Assembly: GCA_041690255.1 (NCBI GenBank) | Contig: JAWLHU010000005.1 | Coordinates: 124,001-188,000, forward strand | Source of the DNA: JAWLHU01 sp041690255 | Lineage (GTDB): Bacteria; Bacillota; Sulfobacillia; Symbiobacteriales; Symbiobacteriaceae | DNA: 64,000 nucleotides | Direction of reading: 5' to 3' | In this document: positions 57,394-64,000 of the stretch, piece after piece | Position numbering within the stretch: position 1 is the first letter of the stretch | How the letters are laid out: every line of letters begins with the position of its first letter | Position numbers and translations under genes: made by a program | The notes under the pieces: model-generated | The model's database searches: none | Told to the model about the DNA's origin: nothing | Seen by the model: the letters and a program-made list of their open reading frames with translations, nothing else

Positions 57394-59226
57394 TCATTGT
57401 CTGGGCTTCGGCGGGGCCAGGGTGGGGCGCTCGCCGTCCGGCATCTCCGCCCGGTCCCTCCGGCCGGAACGGCTCTCAAAGCAGGAGCGGCAGATCCGGA
57501 AGCGGTAGCCCGGCGGCAGCCTTCGGCCGCAGACCTTGCAGCCGCCCAGGGTCATGCCCCGCGCCAGGGCCCGGTTCATCGCCTCGGCGATCTCGTTGCG
57601 GCTTCGCCGGACCCGCTGCTCCCCGGTCCGGAAGGGGACGCCACGCCGGATCAGCCAGAGGCAGAGCTCGTGCTGCTTCAGCGACCGCTCCGCGCTGATC
57701 AGGTCGGCATCCGAGTGGATCTCTCCGGGGGGATCGTCGGGCGGCGGCGCCTTCTTGCCGGATTCCAGGGCGGCGACGACCGCCTGCCAGAAGACCTGGC
57801 TCTCCCGGCTGACCGGGGCGGTCACCAGCATGTAGGCCAGGTCAAGATCCTCCTCCAGCTTGGGCGGCAGGAGGCGGGCCAGATCGGTCATCTGCTCCAG
57901 GGGGGCGATCTGCACAAACTCCGGCACCAGGGGCTGAGCCAGTTGTTGCCAGAGTTGCAGCCGCTTGTGGAGCCGGCCGGAGAGGAGTTGAAGCTGCTCC
58001 GCTGTCGGCTGGAGGTAGGCGCTGCTGACCGGTGCCGGCTTCTCCAGCGCCGTCTCCAGCAGGAGCTGATGATTGACCCGCCCCGTGCTGCCATACCAGC
58101 CCGCCTTGGAGAGACCGAACCGTCCTGCGCGCCCGATGATCTGGAGGGTTTCATCGGCGCGGAGGGGGCGCTCCATCTTCCCGTCGTACTTGGACATCTC
58201 CAAAATGAAGACATGGTCGACCGGGAAGTTGATCCCCATGCCGATCGCATCCGTGGCGACGACGTAGGCGCACTCCCCGGTCCGCACACGCCTTGCCTGC
58301 TCCCGGCGCACGTCGGGCGGGAGCGCCCCGTAGATCACGGCGCAGGGCTTCTTGTGGATCGCCTCAATCTCGCTCTTCAACTGGAGCACAGCGTTGCGGG
58401 AGAAGGCGACCACCGCCGAGCGCTCGGGCAACTGGTCGAGCGGGACCGGCTGCGGGTGCGGCTGCAGCGGCACCAGTCGCTCGTACTGCTGGACCGTCAC
58501 CGTATCGCCCAGGGTGGCGAAGAGCTTTCGGAGGAACCCCTCTGCCTGAGGTGCCGCACAGACATGAAGCTCGTCGGTGTTCGCCCGGACCAGCGCCCGG
58601 AGCCAGGCCCAGCCCCGGTCGGGGTCGCCGACCATCTGCGCCTCATCGATCACCACGACCTCGTAGATATCCTGCGGGAACATCTCCGTGGTGGCCGCGA
58701 TCACCCGGGCGCCATCGACCGGGATATGCTCCTCGCCGGTCAGCAGACTGGTGGGGCAACCGGCCTCGTTCAGCCGCTCCGCCGCCTCCCAGGCCAGCAG
58801 TCGGAGCGGGGCCAGGTAGAGCCCCCGGCTGGACGCCGCCAGCCGCTGCAGGGCGTTGTGGGTCTTGCCCGAGTTCGTCGGGCCAATGTGAAGGGAGACA
58901 TGGCGCTGCCGGGGCGAGACCAGATCGACGGCAATCTGGTTCCCGAGCCTCAGCTGTGCCCGCTCAGCGGCCTGGTTGCGGCGCCTCGACCGGCCCGCCT
59001 TCCCTCCTGCTCCAGCGGCGAGGTCGCCGGCGAGGGGACGGGAGGAGTAGCCGCTCCAGCCCAGCTTGCGCAGCCGCTCCAGGACGACCTCCAGCTCCTC
59101 GGGGAAGCGAATCCCTGCCGGCAGGTACCGGGTCAGGTCGACCTGCTGGCGGGCGTCGAGCCCTTCCGCTTCCAGCTTATCGGCAATGTTGCGTGCAATG
59201 CGGCGCAGTTGCCCCTTGGGTATCAG
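57394..59226 (-). CDS. SUV3-like RNA helicase with probable CUG start
   Basis: A DExH-type helicase of about 610 residues. The open frame runs from a TAG near 59256 and has no ATG, GTG or TTG before the GTG at 58704, which lies downstream of Walker A and so cannot be the start. CTG 59226 has GGAGGAG six bases upstream. From it: Walker A G115-P-T-N-S-G-K-T (SUV3 signature), IDEAQ (193-197), VAFSRNAV, ATDAIGMGINFPVDHV, QIIGRAGRFG, and a C-terminal zinc knuckle (CKVCGRR and CRSC). Mitochondrial SUV3 works with an exoribonuclease in RNA decay, and a similar role is an inference here. Confidence 0.85.
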   Translation of the reverse strand: MIPKGQLRRIARNIADKLEAEGLDARQQVDLTRYLPAGIRFPEELEVVLERLRKLGWSGYSSRPLAGDLAAGAGGKAGRSRRRNQAAERAQLRLGNQIAVDLVSPRQRHVSLHIGPTNSGKTHNALQRLAASSRGLYLAPLRLLAWEAAERLNEAGCPTSLLTGEEHIPVDGARVIAATTEMFPQDIYEVVVIDEAQMVGDPDRGWAWLRALVRANTDELHVCAAPQAEGFLRKLFATLGDTVTVQQYERLVPLQPHPQPVPLDQLPERSAVVAFSRNAVLQLKSEIEAIHKKPCAVIYGALPPDVRREQARRVRTGECAYVVATDAIGMGINFPVDHVFILEMSKYDGKMERPLRADETLQIIGRAGRFGLSKAGWYGSTGRVNHQLLLETALEKPAPVSSAYLQPTAEQLQLLSGRLHKRLQLWQQLAQPLVPEFVQIAPLEQMTDLARLLPPKLEEDLDLAYMLVTAPVSRESQVFWQAVVAALESGKKAPPPDDPPGEIHSDADLISAERSLKQHELCLWLIRRGVPFRTGEQRVRRSRNEIAEAMNRALARGMTLGGCKVCGRRLPPGYRFRICRSCFESRSGRRDRAEMPDGERPTLAPPKPRQ

Positions 59227-59360
59227 CGGACACTCCTCCAGTGCATCGACTCTTTCCTATAAGAATAGCCAGTCCTCTCTCCAAGCTTCCACGCAGAGGG
59301 GCCCCAACTCCTGCCTGGATCAGCATGGGCATACTAGGCGCAGGAGAAGGAGGGAACAGC

Positions 59361-60137
59361 TTGTTCGTCCTCGTCATGCGGGCTCTGGTCGTCTACCCCA
59401 TTCTCGTCCTCCTACTGCGCTTCCTGGGCCGGGGCCTTCAGTTCCAGTCCCGCCCCTATGACACCGCTGTCCAGGTCCTGCTCGGCTCGGCGGCGGCCAA
59501 CCTGGTCGTCTCCGAGGAGGTGGAGCTGTGGCGGGCCTTCACTTCGCTGGGCGCCCTGGCCCTGCTGCATACAGGCTTCTCCTTCATCAGCCTCTGGAAC
59601 CCCGCAAAGCGGTACTTGGTGGGGGAGCCCGTCCCAATCATTGAGAACGGACGGATGCTGAAGGCCAACCTGCTCAAGCATCAGATCAGTGTGGAGGAGG
59701 TCCTCTCCGCCCTGCGGGAGAAGGGCTACCACAACCCGGCAGACGTGGAGTTCGCCCTGCTGGAGGCCTCGGGCAAGCTCTCGGTCATCCCCCGCTCGCA
59801 GGCCCGCCCCCTCACCCCGCGGGACCTGAAGATCCCCACCCAGTATGAGGGCTACACCACCCTTCTGATCGCCGACGGCAAGGTGGACCGGCAGAACCTG
59901 CGAAAAGTGAACCTGTCCGAGCCCTGGCTGATCACCGAGCTGACGAGACGGGGGGTCTCCGGGCCCGAGGAGATCCTCTTCGCATCCCTCGACTCGCAGG
60001 GGCAGCTCTTCCTGGTCCGGAACCAGGACGTGCCCTTTCTGCAGGCGATCTTCAAGGGGGTGCAGACCCAGACCAGCCCGGGCCTGCCGCCAGAGGTCGG
60101 GAACACGCTTCCCGATCCTCGTCCCCCGGCCCACTGA
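59361..60137 (+). CDS. DUF421 (YetF-like) membrane protein, second copy
   Basis: A 258-residue DUF421 protein with three N-terminal helices (FVLVMRALVVYPILVLLLRFLG onward), the block YDTAVQVLLGSAAANLVV and the cytoplasmic domain with VGEPVPIIENGRMLKANLLKHQISVEEVLSALREKG. TTG 59361 follows GGAGGG. It shares the domain order of the copy at 22473 but has a longer C-terminal region containing a second beta-alpha unit. Sporulation linkage is known for the family; activity is not. Confidence 0.88.
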   Translation: MFVLVMRALVVYPILVLLLRFLGRGLQFQSRPYDTAVQVLLGSAAANLVVSEEVELWRAFTSLGALALLHTGFSFISLWNPAKRYLVGEPVPIIENGRMLKANLLKHQISVEEVLSALREKGYHNPADVEFALLEASGKLSVIPRSQARPLTPRDLKIPTQYEGYTTLLIADGKVDRQNLRKVNLSEPWLITELTRRGVSGPEEILFASLDSQGQLFLVRNQDVPFLQAIFKGVQTQTSPGLPPEVGNTLPDPRPPAH

Positions 60138-60221
60138 GAGATTCCATGACATAAGAGAAGGTTTTGCGGCTATCGGCGGGGTAGTTATTGCAGGGAAAAC
60201 CCCGTCCGGGAGGCACACAAT

Positions 60222-61418
60222 TTGGCAATGATGTCCAAGGATCAGATCTGGAGCCTGGCTCGATCGGTTCACCCCTACGCCATTGAGACCCGCCGCCACC
60301 TGCACCGCAACCCTGAGCTCAGCTTCAAGGAGCATGCCACGCACCGGTTCCTGGTGGAGCGCCTGACCGAGCTCGGCTACACCTTCCAGTCCGGGCTGGG
60401 CGGCGGGACCGGGATCAAGGCGGTCCTTGAGGGCGGCCAGTTCGGGCCGACCGTTGCCCTGCGGGCCGACATTGATGCCCTGCCGATCCTGGAGGAGACC
60501 GGGCTGGAGTTCGCGTCCCAGACCCCCGGGGTCATGCACGCCTGCGGCCACGATATCCACACCGCGATCCTGCTCGGCACCGCCCGGGCGCTGAAGGAGA
60601 TCCAGCCCACCCTGCCCGGCCGGGTCGTCTTCCTCTTCCAGCCCGGCGAGGAGCAGAACCCGGGAGGCGCCTCCCTCATGATCAAAGACGGCTGCCTGGA
60701 GAACCCGACGGTCGATGCGATCTTCGGCCTCCACGTCATGCCCTACATGGAGGCCGGCACCATGGGCTTCGGCTCCGGCCCACTCATGGCCTCGCCCGAT
60801 GAGGTCGAGGTGACCGTGATCGGCAAGGGTGGACACGGCGCCGCTCCGCACCTGACCGTCGACCCGGTCCTGGCGACCTGCCAGATCATCACCCTGCTCC
60901 AGCAGGTGGTCGCCCGGAACGTCAGCCCCTTCCAGTCGGCCGTGATCACCGTGGGTTCGATCCACGGCGGTACCGCACCCAACGTGATCCCCGACGAGGT
61001 CCACTTCAAGGCGACCGTGAGGACCATGGACCCCGAGGTGCGCAAGCTGATGCCCAAGCGGATCGAAGAGGTGGTCAAGGGCGTCTGCGATGCCGCCGGC
61101 GCTACCTACCGCTTCCACTACGACCCCGGCTACCCGGTCCTCGTCAACGATCCCATTATGACCGATATCGGCCGACGGGCCGCTCAGGCGATCCTGGGCA
61201 CCGAGAAGATCGGCCCCATGGCGCCGTCCATGGGCGGCGAGGACTTCGCCTACTACCTGGAGCAGGTGCCCGGCACCTTTGCCCGGCTGGGCGCCATGAT
61301 CCCCGGTACAGCCAATCCCTACGGCCTGCACACATCCAAGTTGATGATCGATGAGGAGTCGATGGCGGTAGGCATCGCTTACTACCTCGCCGTGGTGCAG
61401 GAGTTCCTGGGACAATAG
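60222..61418 (+). CDS. M20-family amidohydrolase
   Basis: A 398-residue metallohydrolase of the M20D/IAA-amino acid hydrolase type. Motifs are RHLHRNPELSFKE, ALRADIDALPI, the metal segment MHACGHDIHTAILLG, QPGEEQNPGGAS and the C-terminal MGGEDFAYYLEQVPG. It cleaves N-acyl amino acids or similar amides. Two starts are possible; TTG 60222 has GGGAGG at good distance. It runs into nadE with 12 bases between. Confidence 0.93.
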   Translation: MAMMSKDQIWSLARSVHPYAIETRRHLHRNPELSFKEHATHRFLVERLTELGYTFQSGLGGGTGIKAVLEGGQFGPTVALRADIDALPILEETGLEFASQTPGVMHACGHDIHTAILLGTARALKEIQPTLPGRVVFLFQPGEEQNPGGASLMIKDGCLENPTVDAIFGLHVMPYMEAGTMGFGSGPLMASPDEVEVTVIGKGGHGAAPHLTVDPVLATCQIITLLQQVVARNVSPFQSAVITVGSIHGGTAPNVIPDEVHFKATVRTMDPEVRKLMPKRIEEVVKGVCDAAGATYRFHYDPGYPVLVNDPIMTDIGRRAAQAILGTEKIGPMAPSMGGEDFAYYLEQVPGTFARLGAMIPGTANPYGLHTSKLMIDEESMAVGIAYYLAVVQEFLGQ

Positions 61419-61430
61419 GAGGAGAAGAGC

Positions 61431-62327
61431 GTGAAGCAGCACCACGTAGCCTCGATCGAAGAGCGGGCTGCCATTGAGCGGGCCTATATCGAGCAGAACG
61501 GCCTGAAAGCCCTGATCAACAGCCTCTCCGGTGGGATCGACTCGTCGGCGTCGGCCCTGATAGCCAAGGCGGCTGCCCCGCAGGGGGCCATCGGTCTCCT
61601 GCTCCCCTGCTCCTCGGAGGAGGAGCTGAAGGGCGAGCGTCTGAAGGATATTGTGGATGGTCAGCGGGTCGCCGATCACGCTGGGATCCCGGCGGTGACG
61701 ATCAACCTGAGCGGCCTCTGGGCCCAGGCGGTAGCGCTCTACATCGAGGCGGCGAAGGAGATGGCCGCAAAATCCGGCCTGGAGCTGGATGAGAAGAAGC
61801 TGAACTGGGCGGTCAACAACCTGAAGCCGACCCTGCGCATGATGACCGCCGGCTTCTTTGCCGACGCCTTCCAGGGGCTGATGATGGGTACCGATAACGC
61901 CATTGAGAACTTCCTCGGCTACTTCTCGATCCGTGGCGACGGCATTGCCGACCGGCAGCCGATCCGGGACTGCACGAAGGCCGAGGTCCGGGAGCTCGCC
62001 GCCTCGCAGAATCTGCCCGACGACCTGGTCAAACGGGTCCCGACCGCCGGCCTCTGGCCTGGTCAGACCGACGAGCAGGAACTGGGCTTCACCTACGCCG
62101 AGGCCGATCGCTTCTTCGTCTGGCTGCTTGAGAAGCACCTTCAGACCCCGGTCATGGGTCCGACTATGACCGTGCTGGCGGAGCAGATCGATGCGATCCT
62201 TGGCGACCCGACCCTGCCGGTGGCCGTGGATTCTGCCCGACGGATGATCGCCCAGAACCGGCGGACCGAGTTCAAGCGGAAGGCGGACGACCTGGAGCAG
62301 GTGCTCCGCAAGCGCCACCTCCTATAG
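61431..62327 (+). CDS. nadE: NAD synthetase
   Basis: A 298-residue ammonia-dependent NAD synthetase that amidates nicotinate adenine dinucleotide. It has the PP-loop SLSGGIDSSAS, a GTDNAIENFLGYFSIRGDG segment and the DRQPIRDCTKAEVRELA helix of the family. No glutaminase domain is fused. The amidohydrolase upstream could supply ammonia or act on an unrelated amide; that link is speculative. Confidence 0.9.
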   Translation: MKQHHVASIEERAAIERAYIEQNGLKALINSLSGGIDSSASALIAKAAAPQGAIGLLLPCSSEEELKGERLKDIVDGQRVADHAGIPAVTINLSGLWAQAVALYIEAAKEMAAKSGLELDEKKLNWAVNNLKPTLRMMTAGFFADAFQGLMMGTDNAIENFLGYFSIRGDGIADRQPIRDCTKAEVRELAASQNLPDDLVKRVPTAGLWPGQTDEQELGFTYAEADRFFVWLLEKHLQTPVMGPTMTVLAEQIDAILGDPTLPVAVDSARRMIAQNRRTEFKRKADDLEQVLRKRHLL

Positions 62328-62406
62328 CGGCCGAGTGACCAGGGCCCGGGTGTGGCCCTGGTTACACTTTTCAGGGCGTAACGGTCTCCCCATGCCCCCA
62401 TCAACA

Positions 62407-62435
62407 TTGACAAAATCTTGGTTTCTTGCTACCAT
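62407..62435 (+). promoter_or_regulatory. Promoter of the JAMM pair
   Basis: TTGACA at 62407-62412, 17 bp, TACCAT at 62430-62435. Confidence 0.65.
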
Positions 62436-62486
62436 AGAATGGATAACATTCGAATGGCTCACATTGCCACCGTGGGGGGTGGAGGA

Positions 62487-63023
62487 TTGTTCTCCTGGTT
62501 CACACGCAAACGCAACCCTGCTGACCATGACGCAGACGGCCGGCGACGGCTCTTCATACCCGAGGATCTCTACCGGCGGATGATCCTGCACTGCCGGGAG
62601 GAGAAGCCCCTGGAGGCGTGCGGCCTCCTCGTGGGGGAGGCTGGGCACGTGGTGGCCGGCTACGCCACCGACAACCAGCATCGCAGCCCGGTGCTCTACA
62701 AGGTGGATGACCTCCAACTGCTGGATGTCGACCGCGAGATCCGCTCAACCCGGCAGGAGATCATCGCGATCTATCACTCGCACGTGGTGACCGATCCGAT
62801 CCCCTCGCGCACCGACATTCAGCAGGCGACCTGGCCCGAGGCCTTCTACGTGATCGTCTCGCTCAAGGAGAAGCGAGCCCGGGCCCGGGCCTGGCGGATC
62901 GTCGACGGACAGGTGACCGAGCACCCGATCGTGGTTCAGAAGCACCTGACCGGGCAGTGGAAGGACCTCAGGAAGGCGGTGCGGCAGGCAGCGGAATCCT
63001 CGACCGAGACCGACATACCCTGA
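62487..63023 (+). CDS. JAMM/MPN metalloprotease, first copy
   Basis: A JAB1/MPN-domain protein of about 178 residues from TTG 62487, the in-frame start downstream of the predicted transcript start with the best G-rich site. The JAMM ligands are Glu in EEKPLEACGLLVG, H-S-H in YHSHVVTDPIPSRTD with the Ser and Asp following. Bacterial members such as Mec+ remove cysteine or a tail from sulfur-carrier proteins. A short basic N-terminal region precedes the domain. Start choice is uncertain (62439 and 62454 are alternatives). Confidence 0.85.
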   Translation: MFSWFTRKRNPADHDADGRRRLFIPEDLYRRMILHCREEKPLEACGLLVGEAGHVVAGYATDNQHRSPVLYKVDDLQLLDVDREIRSTRQEIIAIYHSHVVTDPIPSRTDIQQATWPEAFYVIVSLKEKRARARAWRIVDGQVTEHPIVVQKHLTGQWKDLRKAVRQAAESSTETDIP

Positions 63024-63044
63024 TGGAACAGGGGGGTGGGGTGG

Positions 63045-63509
63045 ATGACGGAGCGGCGGTTGATCATCGGAAAGCAACTGCTCCAGCGCATCCTGGAGCA
63101 CTGCCTGGAAGAGAAGCCGTACGAGGCATGCGGCATCTTGACCGGCAGAGGGGGACGGGTTCTCCACGCCTACGCCACCGACAACGCCAAGCGGAGCCCG
63201 GTCTTCTACGAGGTGGACACAGAGCAGCAGGAGCAGGTCCTGACGGCCATGGAGGGGCGGGGCGAGGAGTTGCTGGGCATCTACCATTCGCATCCTACAG
63301 CGCCGGCGATTCCCTCGCTCAACGATGTCAATCAGGCGGTACATTATCCCGATGCGTTTCGCCTGATCATCTCGCTGGCGGGACCGGCCGATCTACGGGC
63401 CTTCCTGATCCGGGAGGGCCGGGTCAAAGACGTGATCGTCGCCATATTTGCCGAGGCCGGCGGTGAGTTCCACGACCTGCGTCAGGCCGCACAACGGGCC
63501 GATGTCTGA
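63045..63509 (+). CDS. JAMM/MPN metalloprotease, second copy
   Basis: A 154-residue paralogue with EEKPYEACGILTGRGG, YATDNAKRSPVFYEVD and YHSHPTAPAIPSLNDV, so the complete E, H-x-H, S, D set is present. It is closer in length to the single-domain bacterial JAMM proteases. The two copies share YATDN and other blocks and probably arose by duplication. Together with the E1-like pair at 50455 they outline a carrier-based sulfur pathway. Confidence 0.9.
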   Translation: MTERRLIIGKQLLQRILEHCLEEKPYEACGILTGRGGRVLHAYATDNAKRSPVFYEVDTEQQEQVLTAMEGRGEELLGIYHSHPTAPAIPSLNDVNQAVHYPDAFRLIISLAGPADLRAFLIREGRVKDVIVAIFAEAGGEFHDLRQAAQRADV

Positions 63510-63518
63510 AGTAAGCCA

Positions 63519-63553
63519 AAAGAGCCGGGAAGCGATCCCCGGCTCTTTTGCTG
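63519..63553 (+). terminator. Terminator after the JAMM genes
   Basis: AAAAGAGCCGGG pairs with CCCGGCTCTTTT (about 63539-63550), followed by GCTGCC. Confidence 0.85.
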
Positions 63554-63630
63554 CCCTGAAACGGCCACGTGAGACGATCCGTCTCTCTTCTTGCCCGTCC
63601 CGGCGATCCCGGTCCTCCAGTAAGCCAATG

Positions 63631-63666
63631 AAAGAGGGCCATGCGATCTGCTCGCATGGCCCTGTG
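63631..63666 (-). terminator. Terminator after the LCP gene
   Basis: AGGGCCATGCG pairs with CGCATGGCCCT (63653-63663); it lies just downstream of the minus-strand stop at 63672. Confidence 0.7.
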
Positions 63667-63671
63667 TTGCC

Positions 63672-64000
63672 TTACTTCTTGGCCGGCTCCGCCTCCGCCG
63701 CTGCCGGCGGCTTCGGATTGAGGATCAGCCGGTCGACCACCTCAGCCATCTTCTCCTGGTCAGCCACCCAGACCCAGCCCCGGGCATTCTCCCGGTCGTC
63801 GAAGCCGGGTAGCGTGGCCATCTGGATCTGATCCAGATCGAAGGAGACCGCACTCTTCGCCAGGGCCACCGCCGTCGCCGAGTCAATGTCGGTCTTGACG
63901 TAGGGCAGGATCCCGGTCACGACACCCGGCAGCTTGGTGATGCTCTGCGAGGACTTCGCCTTCTTGGCCAGCGCGACGAGGAACCTCTTCGTCCGCTCGG
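63672..64000 (-). CDS. LytR-CpsA-Psr (LCP) family protein, C-terminal part
   Basis: About 108 C-terminal residues; the gene continues beyond the right edge. ERTKRFLVALAKKAKSS, then a predicted TDIDSATAVALAKSAVSFDLDQIQMATLPG match the end of the LCP catalytic domain, which attaches teichoic acids or other glycopolymers to peptidoglycan. The tail is Ala/Glu/Pro/Lys-rich. Catalytic Arg and Asp residues lie in the missing part. Confidence 0.8.
   Translation of the reverse strand, partial: ERTKRFLVALAKKAKSSQSITKLPGVVTGILPYVKTDIDSATAVALAKSAVSFDLDQIQMATLPGFDDRENARGWVWVADQEKMAEVVDRLILNPKPPAAAEAEPAKK

Noticed and set aside
59412..62318. A 968-codon antisense frame over DUF421, the amidohydrolase and nadE
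   Set aside because: It is a shadow of three recognisable sense genes and has low-complexity composition.

Overview
The window looks like chromosomal DNA from a GC-rich, endospore-forming member of the Firmicutes; a Symbiobacterium-like lineage is my best inference. Supporting signs are three T-box leaders, an AUU-started infC before rpmI-rplT, a YunB-type sporulation gene, encoded CCA ends on all ten tRNAs, strong GGAGG ribosome binding sites with many GTG and TTG starts, and an apparent selenocysteine gene. No transposase, integrase, phage gene or CRISPR array was seen.

Layout. 1-11,435: a proline T-box and proC; infC-rpmI-rplT behind an attenuator; a potassium uptake operon (RCK subunit, channel subunit, second RCK subunit) overlapping an rRNA methyltransferase; a 32-codon YqzL-like gene; a phenylalanine T-box and pheS-pheT; a ferritin-like protein. 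11,436-13,102: ten tRNAs with a family of GNA-triloop palindromes. 13,103-20,000: a secreted His/Met-rich protein with a two-component system, an S9 peptidase and a CPBP membrane protease. 20,081-26,548: an ABC-F ATPase behind an upstream-ORF attenuator, a DUF421 protein, a phosphatase-superfamily enzyme and MutS2. 26,734-28,188: a 64-residue peptide and a radical SAM/SPASM enzyme that look like a cyclophane RiPP system. 28,267-30,563: an Nramp transporter and a tandem universal stress protein. 30,614-36,880: a five-gene minus-strand operon (two B12-type radical SAM enzymes, two acyltransferase-like proteins and a GH3-type adenylating ligase) with no assignable product.

36,993-49,271: an HD hydrolase, a glucosaminidase, PBP1A, tyrosine T-box and tyrS, HRDC protein, a leaderless TetR regulator with an alpha/beta hydrolase, yunB, and an ABC exporter behind a leader peptide and three hairpins, followed by two tiny Arg-rich proteins. 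49,413-57,343: a UxxC glutaredoxin-like selenoprotein, a stand-alone groES, a pair of E1-like ThiF/MoeB proteins (the second lacking key residues), cysK, an MFS transporter behind the same type of leader as the ABC-F gene, APS reductase and ATP sulfurylase. 57,394-64,000: a SUV3-like helicase that seems to start at CUG, DUF421, an M20 amidohydrolase, NAD synthetase, two JAMM proteases and the end of an LCP protein.

Themes. Translation and its control dominate: T-boxes match tRNAs present in the same window (Pro GGG, Tyr GUA), and two putative drug-response genes share a small hairpin. Sulfate activation and reduction, CysK, the E1-like pair and two JAMM proteases suggest a cysteine or thiocarboxylate sulfur-carrier route, although no carrier protein gene was found here. 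Boundaries of regulatory RNAs and promoters were read by eye and are approximate.
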